64,000 nt of DNA from Moraxella caprae DSM 19149. Its GTDB lineage: Bacteria; Pseudomonadota; Gammaproteobacteria; Pseudomonadales; Moraxellaceae. The position numbers and the translations under genes are program-made. Below are positions 39,333 to 49,629 of the stretch, in pieces. Under the pieces are notes generated by a model. That model saw only the letters and a list, made by a program, of their open reading frames with translations. It did not search any database and had not been told where the DNA came from. Where the stretch lies: NCBI RefSeq assembly GCF_000426885.1, contig NZ_AUGF01000001.1, positions 1 through 64,000 of the forward strand. The letters run 5' to 3'. Positions within the stretch are counted from its first letter, which is position 1. Each line of letters starts with the position of its first letter.

Positions 39333-42215
39333 TTACACCCCCATCACCAAAGCACGCACTTCGCCAGCGGTGCGACAGGACAGGGCTTTTTTGGCAAGGT
39401 ATTGGCAATCGGCAAAGTTAAGCTCACGCACCACTGCCTTGGCAAGGGCGATATTACCTGCCGACATGGACAGCTCGTCCACACCTAGCCCCACCAATAT
39501 CGGTATGGCTCGCTCATCGCCTGCCAGCTCGCCACACACGCCCACCCACTTGCCGTAAGCATGGGCGTTGGCAACGGTGTTTTGGATAAGCCGAAGTACG
39601 CTTGGGTGCAGACCGTCAGCATCCTTTGAGAGCGCAGCATGACCACGGTCAATGGCAAGGGCATACTGAGTCAAGTCATTGGTGCCAATGCTAAAAAAGT
39701 CCACTTCACTGGCAAAAATATCCGCCATGACCGCCGCACTTGGTACTTCTATCATCATACCCACTTGAAGCTTATCATGGGGGTAGTCAGTCAGCACTTT
39801 ATCTAGTATCGCTTTGGCATCATGCCACTCTTCTAATCTACCCACCATGGGGAACATGATACGCAAATCACGTCCCTTGGACGCTTTAATCAAGGCAATG
39901 AGCTGATTTTCCAATAAAGCAGGCTGTCTTAGAGTCAAGCGAATGCCACGCACCCCCAAAAATGGGTTGTCTTCAAACGGCATGGGTAGATACGGCAAAG
40001 GTTTGTCACCACCGACATCTAAGGTACGCACCACGAGCGGACGACCATCTAAGGCATCAAACACCTGCGTGTAATCTGCCACCTGCGTGTCAATGTCAGG
40101 CACGCTCTGATGACTCATGAACACAAGCTCGGTACGCAGTAGTCCCACCGCTTCTGCCCCACTCTCTACCGCCATCTTGGTATCGTGAACATTACCCAAA
40201 TTAACAGCAATCTCCACTTGATGACCATCTTGGGTGATGGCAGGGTTTAGGGCAGTCTCACTGGCCAGGCGTTTACGCTCTGCCCAGCTAGCTTGCTCGG
40301 CTTTGGCGACCGCCACCATCTCATCGGTTGGTGCAACCACAAACCAACCTTGACCACCATCTATCAGCACCTGCTCGCCATCGTTAATGTCAAGCACGCC
40401 CTTGCCTGCTCCCACAATCGCAGGAATACCCAACGCTCGGGCGACGATGGCACTGTGCGAACTGGCACCACCCACCGCCGTGAGAATGCCTGCCACTCGT
40501 GCAGGGTCTAGGCGTGCCACATCAGACGGTAGCAGGTCTTCTTTGATAAGCACATAAGGCTCGGCAGGCTCGATTGCAACCGCTTGACCTGTTAGCTTAG
40601 CAAGCACTTTTTGCCCCACATCTCGCAAATCCGCTGCTCGCTCGGCAAGCAGATGATTGGCAACGCTCGCCTGCACTTTTGCCAACTGCTCAATATGAGC
40701 ATGCCATGCCGCCGCTGCCGATAGCCCATCATCAATACCATCTTTTGCCCCGTGTGTAACTTCTTCATCATCAAGCAGAGCCACATGAGCAGTAAAAATC
40801 TGAGCAATGGACGCTTTTTTGGCAGTCTGAACAATGGCTTTTAGCTCATCTTTGACCGACCCAATCGCCTGTTGCAAACTCGCCCACTCGCTCGCCTTAT
40901 CACCCCCTTGGACAGGATAATCAAACCGCACTTGACGTACCACAAATGCTTCGCCATGAGCCAGTCCCACTGACGCTGATGTGGCGTGTGTGCGTTCGCC
41001 TTTGATGATGGCGGTGTTATCGGTCAAGTCAAGCACGGCAGGTTCATGATTTTCTTTACCACTTTCTTGGCTGTTTACTTGACTATTACCTATCGGTGTT
41101 ACTTCTTCGCCCAGTCCGTCTTGCACCGCTTGGATAAGTTTGGGTAGGTACGCCACCGCATCGGTATTCGGCTCGGCGATGAATGTTAGGCTCTGCCCCC
41201 GTGTCGCCCCCAGTGAGAGTAGTTTGGTTAGGCTCTTGGCGGAGACGTATGCTCCATTGTCCACCGCCACTTTTAGCTCGCCTATCGCTCCTTTGGCAAG
41301 CTCAGATAAGGCAGTGGCAGGGCGTGCGTGCAACCCATGAGCGTTGGGCAGTACCACGCTTGCCGATTGCCAATGCTCCGCCTTGTCCGCCCCCAAAAAT
41401 GTCACCAGCTCGGGCAGACTGGCATGTTGTAATTTACCGCCAAACTCTGCCGACAACAGCACATCATACAACGCCAACAGCTTATCTTGATTTACCGTTT
41501 GGTTACTGACGATGACCGCCAATGCCCTCATGTCATCATGACCCAGTTTAACCACCTCTTTGGCAACCGCTAAGGCAAAGGCAGGTTCGGCAACCAGTTC
41601 ATCATGCTCTAAGGTCGCACAGTAGATGGCTTCTGAGAGCTTGGTAAAACTGGGGCGAATGCCTGTGGCACTCACCAATTTACCTTGCTGTTTTAGTAGC
41701 GACACCGCCACCCCATACAGCTCATCGGCATTTTTGGCGTTGATGTCGGTTTTGATGAGATTTTCATGAATGCTAAGCGAGCGATTGCCCGTGCCATCCA
41801 AAATAGCCAATAGTTCATCGGCACTGGTGGCATGCTTGATACGTCCTTCGATGTCATCGCCCAAGGCTTTGGTTAGCTGTCTTAAAATGGACAAATGCTC
41901 ATCGGATTTGGCACAAATCCCCATCAACAAATACGCCCTCTCGCCGTCATCATTCCACACCACGCCATCGTCAAAATGCACAAGTCGCACCCCTGTTTGT
42001 TGCACAAAAGAGCGTGATTCTGGCGTGCCATGCGGAATGGCAATCCCCTGCCCCAGATAGGTACTGGTCTGTGCTTCACGGGCTTGCAGTCCTGCAAGAT
42101 AATCGGCAGTCGCCAGCCCGTCTTCGCTCAATATCTTGGCAAGTAGGGATAAGGCTTCGTCTTTATTGGTAGCCTGTGCATTCATACGCACGTCAGTGGC
42201 GGTAAGATTTAACAT
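39333..42215 (-). CDS. fruB: Fused PTS EIIA(Fru)-HPr-EI
   Basis: The product is 960 residues. EIIA comes first (phospho-His in IAIPHGTPESR near 62), HPr in the middle (NAHGLHARPATAL near 295) and enzyme I from about 410 to the end (GGASSHSAIVARALG with phospho-His; IGTNDLTQYALAIDR; C-terminal GVCGELAGD). One polypeptide therefore carries the whole phosphate chain from PEP to FruA, as in FPr-type proteins of Pseudomonas and Xanthomonas. First gene of the operon; no FruR/Cra gene is adjacent. Confidence 0.94.
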   Translation of the reverse strand: MLNLTATDVRMNAQATNKDEALSLLAKILSEDGLATADYLAGLQAREAQTSTYLGQGIAIPHGTPESRSFVQQTGVRLVHFDDGVVWNDDGERAYLLMGICAKSDEHLSILRQLTKALGDDIEGRIKHATSADELLAILDGTGNRSLSIHENLIKTDINAKNADELYGVAVSLLKQQGKLVSATGIRPSFTKLSEAIYCATLEHDELVAEPAFALAVAKEVVKLGHDDMRALAVIVSNQTVNQDKLLALYDVLLSAEFGGKLQHASLPELVTFLGADKAEHWQSASVVLPNAHGLHARPATALSELAKGAIGELKVAVDNGAYVSAKSLTKLLSLGATRGQSLTFIAEPNTDAVAYLPKLIQAVQDGLGEEVTPIGNSQVNSQESGKENHEPAVLDLTDNTAIIKGERTHATSASVGLAHGEAFVVRQVRFDYPVQGGDKASEWASLQQAIGSVKDELKAIVQTAKKASIAQIFTAHVALLDDEEVTHGAKDGIDDGLSAAAAWHAHIEQLAKVQASVANHLLAERAADLRDVGQKVLAKLTGQAVAIEPAEPYVLIKEDLLPSDVARLDPARVAGILTAVGGASSHSAIVARALGIPAIVGAGKGVLDINDGEQVLIDGGQGWFVVAPTDEMVAVAKAEQASWAERKRLASETALNPAITQDGHQVEIAVNLGNVHDTKMAVESGAEAVGLLRTELVFMSHQSVPDIDTQVADYTQVFDALDGRPLVVRTLDVGGDKPLPYLPMPFEDNPFLGVRGIRLTLRQPALLENQLIALIKASKGRDLRIMFPMVGRLEEWHDAKAILDKVLTDYPHDKLQVGMMIEVPSAAVMADIFASEVDFFSIGTNDLTQYALAIDRGHAALSKDADGLHPSVLRLIQNTVANAHAYGKWVGVCGELAGDERAIPILVGLGVDELSMSAGNIALAKAVVRELNFADCQYLAKKALSCRTAGEVRALVMGV

Positions 42216-42255
42216 AGATTTCCTTATAAGATAAAGGATAATTTAAAATATTGTT

Positions 42256-42477
42256 TAGGGCGTGTTGAACATTGATAACATTATTTATTAAAATGATGAA
42301 AATTTAACGCTTTTATCAATTTTTGCATGAAAAATGGCTAAATCTTGTGGCTTAAAGTCAAAAACTTGTCTGATAGAAGACTCACAGCCTCAAGTTTTTT
42401 CCTTGAAAAACGGGCGATTCCCCTGCTTTTTTAAACAGGCATTTTTCATGGCAAATACCAATATTCAACACGCCCTA
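42256..42477. repeat. TA-flanked miniature element, copy 2
   Basis: 222 bp with ends TAGGGCGTGTTGAACATTG and AATATTCAACACGCCCTA; interior TTGCATGAAAAATGGCTAAA and CCTTGAAAAACGGGCGATT as in other copies. It lies upstream of fruB, so the promoter of the fru operon must be in 42216-42255 or within the element. Confidence 0.75.
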
Positions 42478-42743
42478 ATAAATTTTAAAAATTTTTACGA
42501 TACAAACAAAAATCGGCTAATTTTACCATTATTTTTTAAAAAATAATACCAAAAAAGACAAGCCAAATGAGATACTTTTGCAAATGTTGTTTTTACTTTA
42601 ATTCCAACTTAAAATGGTAGATGATTGGTGATTATGTCATTTTTGGGTTGTAGGGACAAATCCTATTTGCCCTTGATAAATCAATCCGTTATATGGCGTT
42701 GTAAATGGGGCATTTTTTAAAAACATCATTGGCAAATATCCAT
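42478..42743. repeat. Intergenic stretch with a short dispersed repeat
   Basis: GTTGTAGGGACAAATCCTAT and CCCTTGATAAATCAATCCGT (42645-42700) match the repeat at 37901. The remainder is AT-rich with no ORF or clear signal. Confidence 0.5.
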
Positions 42744-43517
42744 TTAAACAGGATTATCAATATCCACAAAAACCACATCAAGCCCAAGCACGTCCGCCAA
42801 ATGCTCGCCCAACGCCTTGACACCGCCCCGCTCGGTTGCGTGATGACCCGCCCCAAAATAATCCACGCCCATCTCTCGTGCCAAATGCGTGGTACGCTCG
42901 GATGCTTCCCCTGAGATAAACGCCTGACAACCTATGGCATGAGCTTGGGTTATCATGTCTTGGGCGCCGCCTGTGCATAGGGCGATTTTGGTTAGGGTGC
43001 GGTTAGGGTCATCGCTGATGTGCAGGGGCATGCGTCCCAACACTTGCTCAATTTTTTTGGCAAAATCGGCAGATGCCGTGGGCGGACACGTGGCAACATT
43101 GCCCACAGGGTGTTTTTCATGGGGGTATAACGCCCCTGTGATGGTCAAGCCAAGCTCATCGGCAAGCACTGCATTATTGCCGATGACAGGGTGAGCATCA
43201 AGGGGCAGATGATAGGCGATGAGTGAGATGTTGTGTTGGAGCAGAGTGCGAATGCGTTTGCCTTTCATGCCGACCAGTGGGGCAGGCTCGCCTTTCCAAA
43301 AATAGCCATGATGTACCAATATCGCTTGGGCGTTTAGCTCTATCGCCTTATCCATCAAGGCTTGGCAAGCGGTAACGCCGGTGACAACTTTACTAATGGG
43401 CGTATCGGCATCGACTTGCAAACCGTTGGGGCAATAGTCGTTAAATTCGCTTGCTTGTAGGTATTCATCGCAAAATTTTGCTAAGTTGGTGGGGGTAATT
43501 GGGGTGTTTTTGCTCAT
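42744..43517 (-). CDS. NIF3-like dinuclear metal protein
   Basis: The product is 257 residues from ATG 43517 (MSKNTPITPTNLAKF), after AAAGG; an ATG eight codons upstream is also possible. NIF3/YbgI motifs are visible: NGLQVDADTPISKVVTGVTA, ILVHHGYFWKGEP (His metal ligands), AYHLPLDAHP, and near the end GAGHHATERGGVKALGEHL. Such proteins bind two metals and form toroidal hexamers. The biochemical role is unsettled, with GTP cyclohydrolase-type suggestions. Confidence 0.88.
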   Translation of the reverse strand: MSKNTPITPTNLAKFCDEYLQASEFNDYCPNGLQVDADTPISKVVTGVTACQALMDKAIELNAQAILVHHGYFWKGEPAPLVGMKGKRIRTLLQHNISLIAYHLPLDAHPVIGNNAVLADELGLTITGALYPHEKHPVGNVATCPPTASADFAKKIEQVLGRMPLHISDDPNRTLTKIALCTGGAQDMITQAHAIGCQAFISGEASERTTHLAREMGVDYFGAGHHATERGGVKALGEHLADVLGLDVVFVDIDNPV

Positions 43518-43719
43518 GGTGTGCCTTTGTGCGTTACTCATTTAAAATCATTCAAAGTTTTTGCTATGTTACGTTATTTATGGCATTTTGGCAATTTTAA
43601 ATTAAAACCTGCCTCTTTGCCATCATCAGCATTCATAAATCATCAAAAATCTGTTACAATCTTAGGCGTGCCAAACATTGATGGCATTTTTATAAATACG
43701 ATAAATTTAACGTTTTAAT

Positions 43720-43865
43720 TAGGGCATGCCTGCCCTTTATAACACAATTTAACATTTAGAAATATTGCAGTAATAAAATGATGTTTTTGCATGAAAAACG
43801 GGCGATTCCCCTGCTTTTTTAAACAGGCATTTTTCATGGCAAATACCAACATTCAACACGCCCCA
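43720..43865. repeat. TA-flanked miniature element, copy 3 (hybrid)
   Basis: 146 bp. Left end TAGGGCATGCCTGCCC is of the copy-1 type; right half and end (ATTCAACACGCCC) are of the copy-2 type, so it is a recombinant or shortened copy. Confidence 0.65.
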
Positions 43866-43927
43866 GTGTTATTTTGCCCTTTTAAGTGCCTTTTTACTTT
43901 TTACCTTTTTACTTTAAAACAGCCACC

Positions 43928-45433
43928 ATGAACCACAAAGCCATTTTGACCGCCCTAGACCAAAACCTAGACAGACTAGCACAGACCCAAAACAGTACCG
44001 ACATCAATGCCCTACACCAAGCCATCGCCGATGAGATGAATGGCGTATCTGATGAGCCGACATTGGCAGGGGTGCAGTTATCGCTCAGTAGCTACCTAGA
44101 AGCGGTGAAACTGGTCATCAGCGACACCTTTGACCATGAAGTGTGGATACAAGCAGAACTGCGAGCGGTCAATACCAAGGGCGGGCATTATTATTTTGAG
44201 CTTGCCGAAAAGGACGACAACGGCAACATCATCGCCAGTGCTCGGGCGACGTTGTGGCGATATCGGGCAAATGCGGTTGTCGGCAAATTCACCCGTGAGA
44301 CAGACAAACCGCTCTCGGCAGGACTGGCGGTGCTGATAAAAGGTTCGGCAAGTTTTCATCCGCAGTATGGGTTTGGCATTAACATAAGCGACATCGACCC
44401 CACCTACACGCTCGGGGCGTTGGCTCAGGCTTATAACGCCATGCTAAAACGCTTACATGACGAAGGACTGACCGCCCTAAATAAAGCCCTGCCCACCCCC
44501 TTTGACCTCCGTCACGTCATCGTCATCGCCCCCGAGCAGGCGGCAGGGCTGGGCGATTTTCGTGCCGAAGCGGACAGATTGGCACAGACGGGGGCGTGCC
44601 AGTTTTATTATCATCACGCCACGTTTCAGGGCAATCACGCCCCAAGCGAGATAAGAACAGCCATCACACACGCCATCGGTGAGTTTTATGCCAGCCATGC
44701 CTATCATGCTGACCTGCTCGTCATCATCCGTGGGGGCGGAGCGGTGGGCGATTTGGCGTATCTTAATGACTATGAGTTGTCGGCATTGATTGCCGAATCG
44801 CCCATGCCTGTGTGGGTCGGTATCGGGCATGAGCGTGATAAGGTACTGCTTGATGAAGTGGCACACACTCGCTTTGACACGCCATCTAAGGTCATCTTAG
44901 CCATCGAAAACCATCTGGTCGCCATGGTCGCCCTTGCCAAAGATGCCATGACCACCATCAGCAACATCAGTCGCACTCGCCTGCACCACGCCAAAGAGCA
45001 AAGCCATCTTGCCATGAAAAGCGTCCATCATGGGGCAAGCCAAACTCTAAAACTTGCCAAAAAAGACAGCGACTTTTTGTTAAGCATGCTAAGCAGTCAT
45101 GCCAAATACCGCATCCACACACTCTCATCAACCATCAGCGACCTGCTCGCCCGTCAGCACAAAACCGCTCACGAACACATCAAACATGCTCGCCAAACCA
45201 CCGCCCACACCCTATCTCGGCACAAAGCACTACTACCCCGCTTATCCGCCTTGCGTGATGAGACTCGCCACTTACAAAGCATGATTTTGGTGCAACACCC
45301 TGTCCGCACCCTAACCAAAGGCTACGCACTCATCCATCAAGATGGGCATGTCATTGGCTCATCGAACGCCATCAAACAAGGCGAGATTGACATCGAATTT
45401 CATGACGGGCGTGTCAAGGCTGTGGTAAAATAG
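43928..45433 (+). CDS. xseA: Exodeoxyribonuclease VII large subunit
   Basis: The product is 501 residues from ATG 43928 (MNHKAILTALDQNLDRL). An OB-fold N-terminal part (VWIQAELRAVNTKGGHYYFE) is followed by the nuclease domain with LLVIIRGGGAVGDLAYLNDY and GIGHERDKVLLDEVAHTRFD, and a coiled coil and the C-terminal LTKGYALIHQDG. With XseB it degrades single-stranded DNA. The N-terminus is about 50 residues longer than in E. coli, as is usual in Moraxellaceae-like proteins. Confidence 0.92.
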   Translation: MNHKAILTALDQNLDRLAQTQNSTDINALHQAIADEMNGVSDEPTLAGVQLSLSSYLEAVKLVISDTFDHEVWIQAELRAVNTKGGHYYFELAEKDDNGNIIASARATLWRYRANAVVGKFTRETDKPLSAGLAVLIKGSASFHPQYGFGINISDIDPTYTLGALAQAYNAMLKRLHDEGLTALNKALPTPFDLRHVIVIAPEQAAGLGDFRAEADRLAQTGACQFYYHHATFQGNHAPSEIRTAITHAIGEFYASHAYHADLLVIIRGGGAVGDLAYLNDYELSALIAESPMPVWVGIGHERDKVLLDEVAHTRFDTPSKVILAIENHLVAMVALAKDAMTTISNISRTRLHHAKEQSHLAMKSVHHGASQTLKLAKKDSDFLLSMLSSHAKYRIHTLSSTISDLLARQHKTAHEHIKHARQTTAHTLSRHKALLPRLSALRDETRHLQSMILVQHPVRTLTKGYALIHQDGHVIGSSNAIKQGEIDIEFHDGRVKAVVK

Positions 45434-45488
45434 GCGGTTTTTGTATCGCCCGTTTGTCTCCCCATCTGTCCATCGCTTGGTAGTGTTC

Positions 45489-46433
45489 ATGACCCATTTA
45501 CGCCAGCTGTTTTATCAGCTCTCGCCCACCGCCCAAGGCTACGTTTGTATCGTACTGACCATGCTCGTGTGGGGCAGTTTTAGCTTGCTTGCTCGCCTAA
45601 ACGCCAGTTGGGGCATATCAGCGTGGGACATCATCGCCGTGCGTTTTGGTGTGTCGGCGGGGCTACTTTTGCCCATACTCATCTATCGGCAAAATACGGC
45701 GTTTTTGTGGCAACCCAAAGCCGTCATCTTAGCACTGTTTGGTGGGGTCGGTTATAGCTCGCTTGTGTACAGTGCTTTTTTGCTTGCCCCTGTGGTGCAT
45801 GGGGCGGTATTTTTAAATGGCATGATACCTGTCGCCACCGCCCTACTCATGCTCCTACTGCTCAAAAAACGCCCCGACCACGACACCAAAATCGCACTTA
45901 TCCTTATCATCATTACACTCACACTCATGACCGCTCTCATGCTCATCAAGGGCTTGTCCTTTGGCGTGGGCGATGTACTGTTTGTCATCTGTGCCTGCTG
46001 TTGGGCAGGTTATGGCATCATGCTAAAAGAATGGGGATTTAGCCCATGGCAAATCATGTGTAGCACCGCCATCTGGTCGGCGATACTCTACCTGCCCATC
46101 TATGGCGTGCTACTGTATTTGGGCGTGGGCGGTTTGGGCTTTGGTGGCGTATCTTTGTCGCATGCCATCATCCAAGGGGCATTTCACAGCGTCATGGTGA
46201 TGATATTTGCCACGATGACATATTCGCTGGCGGTAGAGCGACTTGGGGCGTTTTTCGCTGGCGGACTTGCCAGTCTTGCCCCGTTTCTCTCAGCCTTACT
46301 TGCCGTGCCACTCTTGGGCGAATCCCTAAACGGCGTCATGGTGCTAGGACTCATCGGCATGGGGCTTGGTACGGTACAGCCATGGCGTTATGTGGGCGTG
46401 CTAAAAAATCGTTTGTTCAAATCATCTAGATAA
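45489..46433 (+). CDS. EamA/DMT-family transporter
   Basis: The product is 314 residues from ATG 45489 (MTHLRQLFYQLS). Ten hydrophobic segments in two EamA repeats (CIVLTMLVWGSFSLLARL; VGDVLFVICACCWAGYGIML) and the typical end LGESLNGVMVLGLIGMGLG. Probably an exporter of metabolites; substrate unknown. It follows xseA by about 55 bases and is probably co-transcribed. Confidence 0.85.
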   Translation: MTHLRQLFYQLSPTAQGYVCIVLTMLVWGSFSLLARLNASWGISAWDIIAVRFGVSAGLLLPILIYRQNTAFLWQPKAVILALFGGVGYSSLVYSAFLLAPVVHGAVFLNGMIPVATALLMLLLLKKRPDHDTKIALILIIITLTLMTALMLIKGLSFGVGDVLFVICACCWAGYGIMLKEWGFSPWQIMCSTAIWSAILYLPIYGVLLYLGVGGLGFGGVSLSHAIIQGAFHSVMVMIFATMTYSLAVERLGAFFAGGLASLAPFLSALLAVPLLGESLNGVMVLGLIGMGLGTVQPWRYVGVLKNRLFKSSR

Positions 46434-46597
46434 ACCACAACACCCAAACCCCCAAGCCATCATTGATTTTTTATCAAAGTTTTGTTAAATTAGGGTATTT
46501 ATTGTTTTGACAAAATGTTTTATAAATGTCATTTGAATTTTTTGTAACAACGCCCACAAATTACCTTGATAAATAAGTAAAAGTATAGCGAGTTTTT

Positions 46598-47209
46598 ATG
46601 TCTGCCATCAAGCTAAATAACATCACCGTCTATTGTGGTTCTAACTTTGGTGAGATTCCCGATTATTATCATCACGCCCAAATCCTAGGCGAACGCCTTG
46701 CCCATCATAATATCCGCCTTATCTATGGTGGGGGCAATGTCGGACTTATGGGAACGCTTGCCGACAGCATGTTGTCGCATGGTGGGGAAGTCATTGGCGT
46801 GATTCCCACTTTTTTAAAACAAAAGGAAGTCGCCCATCTGGGACTGACCGAGCTCATCGAAACCCCCGACATGGTCTCTCGCAAAACCAAGCTCATCGAA
46901 CTGGCGGACGGCTTTATCGCCATGGCAGGTGGTTTGGGGACGTATGAAGAGCTGTTTGAAGTGCTGTCCATCACTCAGCTTAATCTCATCCGCAAACCCA
47001 TCGGTTTATTAAATGTCGCTCATTTCTTTGATCCGCTACTTGACATGCTCGCCAAGACTGCCAAGAGCGGATTTATGCCCAAAGAGAATTTACAGCTTTT
47101 GTGCATCGCCGACAACAGCGAAGAGCTACTGCACAAAATGGCAAATTTTAAATTCATCAATGCCCCCAAATGGGTCAAACCAGCATGGCTTGATGAGATT
47201 GTTTCTTGA
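46598..47209 (+). CDS. LOG family protein (TIGR00730)
   Basis: The product is 203 residues. VYCGSNFGEIP at the start, YGGGNVGLMGTLADSM near 45, and AGGLGTYEELFEVLS near 108 replacing the usual PGGxGTxxE (first Pro is Ala). Relatives hydrolyse nucleotide 5'-monophosphates to base and ribose 5-phosphate. An AT-rich leader with a possible promoter precedes it. Confidence 0.88.
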   Translation: MSAIKLNNITVYCGSNFGEIPDYYHHAQILGERLAHHNIRLIYGGGNVGLMGTLADSMLSHGGEVIGVIPTFLKQKEVAHLGLTELIETPDMVSRKTKLIELADGFIAMAGGLGTYEELFEVLSITQLNLIRKPIGLLNVAHFFDPLLDMLAKTAKSGFMPKENLQLLCIADNSEELLHKMANFKFINAPKWVKPAWLDEIVS

Positions 47210-47716
47210 TGTTGTGTGATACTGGCTGAATGTAGGCTGTTGATTTAAAACAGTTATTTTCAATTAAAGACATATTCGAAATTTAAACGTGTAAGAACAA
47301 ATCATATTTACCCAAAAGTCAAGACGTTACATAGGGCAAATTGCAATTTGCCCCTACAAAACCTGTCCAAAAGCATGTTCAATGATGTATGAACACAAAA
47401 CCAGCGCCCCCTACAAGCCCAATCCCAATTTATAAAGAAAAATTTTAAAGGGCATTCATCAACAATCCAATCATTAAAAATGGTTAAAAATTAACCACAT
47501 CTTATCTTTATTTTGCCCAATTTACCCTATTTTTGTAAAAAATTTACCCAAAATCGCAAAAAATACTTGCAAAATATCCGTACGCATGTACACTATGCAC
47601 CTGATGATAATACAAATTTTTGCGTTAGCGATTTTAACAATAACGCCGATGATTGCCACTAGGCGATTTTGAAAAAATTTGTTACAATAAACTTTTATAT
47701 TTTATAAGGTGACGGC
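47210..47716. promoter_or_regulatory. Intergenic region before accB: dispersed repeat and promoter
   Basis: 47334-47360 is a GGGCAAATTGCAATTTGCCC palindrome followed by CTAC, one of the dispersed host repeats. Downstream, TTGCAA (47567-47572), 16 bases and TACACT (47589-47594) form a possible accBC promoter with a leader of about 115 bases. Confidence 0.45.
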
Positions 47717-48217
47717 ATGGGCATTCTAAAAAACACCCAAAAACCAACTTCCCAACCCACAAAAACACAGACGGCAACGAATGCCACCATTGACATCGCT
47801 CAGATTCGTGAGTTGATTGAACTCATGGAAGAAAAGGATTTGGCAAACCTAGAACTGGGCAACGATGACAGCTATATTCATCTGACCCGTAACGTGGCGG
47901 TGCAAACCGTTGCCGTCCCCCAAGCCGTCATTTCATCAGATAGCACCCCTGCTGTCGCCCCCACACCCAAAGCCCCGAGCGGTAAGGTTGAGACATCACC
48001 CATGGTCGGGGTATTTTACTCTGCCCCTAGTCCGAACGACCCACCTTTTGTCAAAGTCGGGCAAAAAGTAGAAGCAGGCGACCAGCTTGGTATCATCGAA
48101 GCCATGAAAATCATGAACCCCCTAGAAGCCACCCAAAGCGGTATCATTGAAGAGATTTTGGTGTCTAACGCTGACGTGGTGCAGTTTGGACAACCTGTCA
48201 TTCGCTACAAAGCCTAA
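47717..48217 (+). CDS. accB: Biotin carboxyl carrier protein of acetyl-CoA carboxylase
   Basis: The product is 166 residues: helical N-terminal part, Ala/Pro linker (APTPKAPSGK), and a C-terminal biotinyl domain with EAMKIMN, whose Lys carries biotin. First step of fatty acid synthesis. accC follows after 10 bases. Confidence 0.95.
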   Translation: MGILKNTQKPTSQPTKTQTATNATIDIAQIRELIELMEEKDLANLELGNDDSYIHLTRNVAVQTVAVPQAVISSDSTPAVAPTPKAPSGKVETSPMVGVFYSAPSPNDPPFVKVGQKVEAGDQLGIIEAMKIMNPLEATQSGIIEEILVSNADVVQFGQPVIRYKA

Positions 48218-48227
48218 CGGGTGAGTT

Positions 48228-49571
48228 ATGATTAAGAAGTTATTGATTGCCAACCGTGGCGAGATTGCCCTGCGTATCGTACGTGCGTGCAAACAGCTTG
48301 GCATACAGACGGTGGGCGTGTATTCATCGGCGGACAAGGATTTGATGCACCTGCGGTTTTGTGATGAAGCGGTCTGCATTGGCGATGCCCCATCCACCCA
48401 AAGCTATCTGTCCATCCCTGCCATCTTGACCGCTGCCGAGATAACGGGGGCGGATGCCATCCATCCTGGTTATGGCTTTTTGTCCGAAAATGCCGACTTT
48501 GCCGAGCAGGTCGAAGAAGCAGGGCTGACTTTTGTAGGCCCCCACCCTGACCACATCCGCCTGATGGGTAACAAGGTCTCTGCCATCAATGCCATGAAAC
48601 AAGCAGGCGTACCCACTGTCCCCGGTTCGGTCGGTGCCATCACCCTGCACAATGCCGAAGAGCAAGCTCGTGCCATCGGCTTTCCACTCATCGTCAAAGC
48701 GGCAGCTGGCGGGGGTGGTCGTGGCATGCGTGTGGTCGAGCGTTTTGAAGAGCTTATCAATCAAGTCCAAGCCGCCAAAACCGAAGCCAAAAACGCCTTT
48801 GGTGATGATACGGTCTATATGGAGCGGTTTTTGAAAAACCCACGCCACGTAGAAGTCCAAGTCCTAGGCGACGGCAATGGCAACGCCCTACATCTGTTTG
48901 ACCGTGACTGCTCACTCCAACGTCGCCACCAAAAGGTGCTAGAAGAAGCCCCTGCCCCTGGTATCCCTGACGACATCAAACAGCCAATTTTAGATGCGTG
49001 CGTGCGTGCGTGCGAACAAATCGGCTATCGTGGGGCGGGGACGTTTGAGTTTTTGTATGAAAATGAGCAGTTTTTCTTTATCGAGATGAATACTCGTGTG
49101 CAAGTTGAGCACCCTGTGACCGAGATGATTACGGGTATTGATATCATTGTCGAACAGCTTAAAATCGCCGCAGGTTATGGTCTGTCCTATCATCAAGATG
49201 AGATTACCATTCACGGTCATGCCATGGAATGCCGTATCAATGCCGAAGACCCCAAGACCTTTATGCCCTGCCCTGGTCGCATTGACAATCTATTCGCCCC
49301 AAGCGGTTCTGGCGTGCGTTTTGACAGTCATCTGTATCAAGGGTACAGCATTCCTAGCTACTATGACTCGATGATTGGCAAGCTTATCTGCCACGCCCAA
49401 ACTCGCAAACAGGTCGTACAAAAAATGCTCCACGCCCTAGATGAACTCATCATCGAAGGCATTAAGACCAACACCGCCTTGCACCGTGATGTGATATTGC
49501 AAGATGAAGCCTTTACCGAAGAAGCCCAAAACATTCATTATTTGGAAAATCATTTATTAAAGAGCAACTAA
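48228..49571 (+). CDS. accC: Biotin carboxylase subunit of acetyl-CoA carboxylase
   Basis: The product is 447 residues, ATP-grasp fold. [15 protein letters not shown] at the start, the glycine-rich lid [14 protein letters not shown] near 160, [18 protein letters not shown] near 288 with catalytic residues, and the C-terminal domain. It carboxylates the biotin of AccB. Operon accBC ends at the terminator at 49595-49625. Confidence 0.96.
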   Translation: MIKKLLIANRGEIALRIVRACKQLGIQTVGVYSSADKDLMHLRFCDEAVCIGDAPSTQSYLSIPAILTAAEITGADAIHPGYGFLSENADFAEQVEEAGLTFVGPHPDHIRLMGNKVSAINAMKQAGVPTVPGSVGAITLHNAEEQARAIGFPLIVKAAAGGGGRGMRVVERFEELINQVQAAKTEAKNAFGDDTVYMERFLKNPRHVEVQVLGDGNGNALHLFDRDCSLQRRHQKVLEEAPAPGIPDDIKQPILDACVRACEQIGYRGAGTFEFLYENEQFFFIEMNTRVQVEHPVTEMITGIDIIVEQLKIAAGYGLSYHQDEITIHGHAMECRINAEDPKTFMPCPGRIDNLFAPSGSGVRFDSHLYQGYSIPSYYDSMIGKLICHAQTRKQVVQKMLHALDELIIEGIKTNTALHRDVILQDEAFTEEAQNIHYLENHLLKSN

Positions 49572-49594
49572 CTCATCACTCTTTAACAAACCAA

Positions 49595-49625
49595 TAAAAA
49601 ACCTTGGCCCTCACCAAGGTTTTTT
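49595..49625. terminator. Bidirectional terminator between accC and the LysR gene
   Basis: AAAAAACCTTGG/CCAAGGTTTTTT with a 7-base loop, serving convergent genes. Confidence 0.88.
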
Positions 49626-49629
49626 ATTA

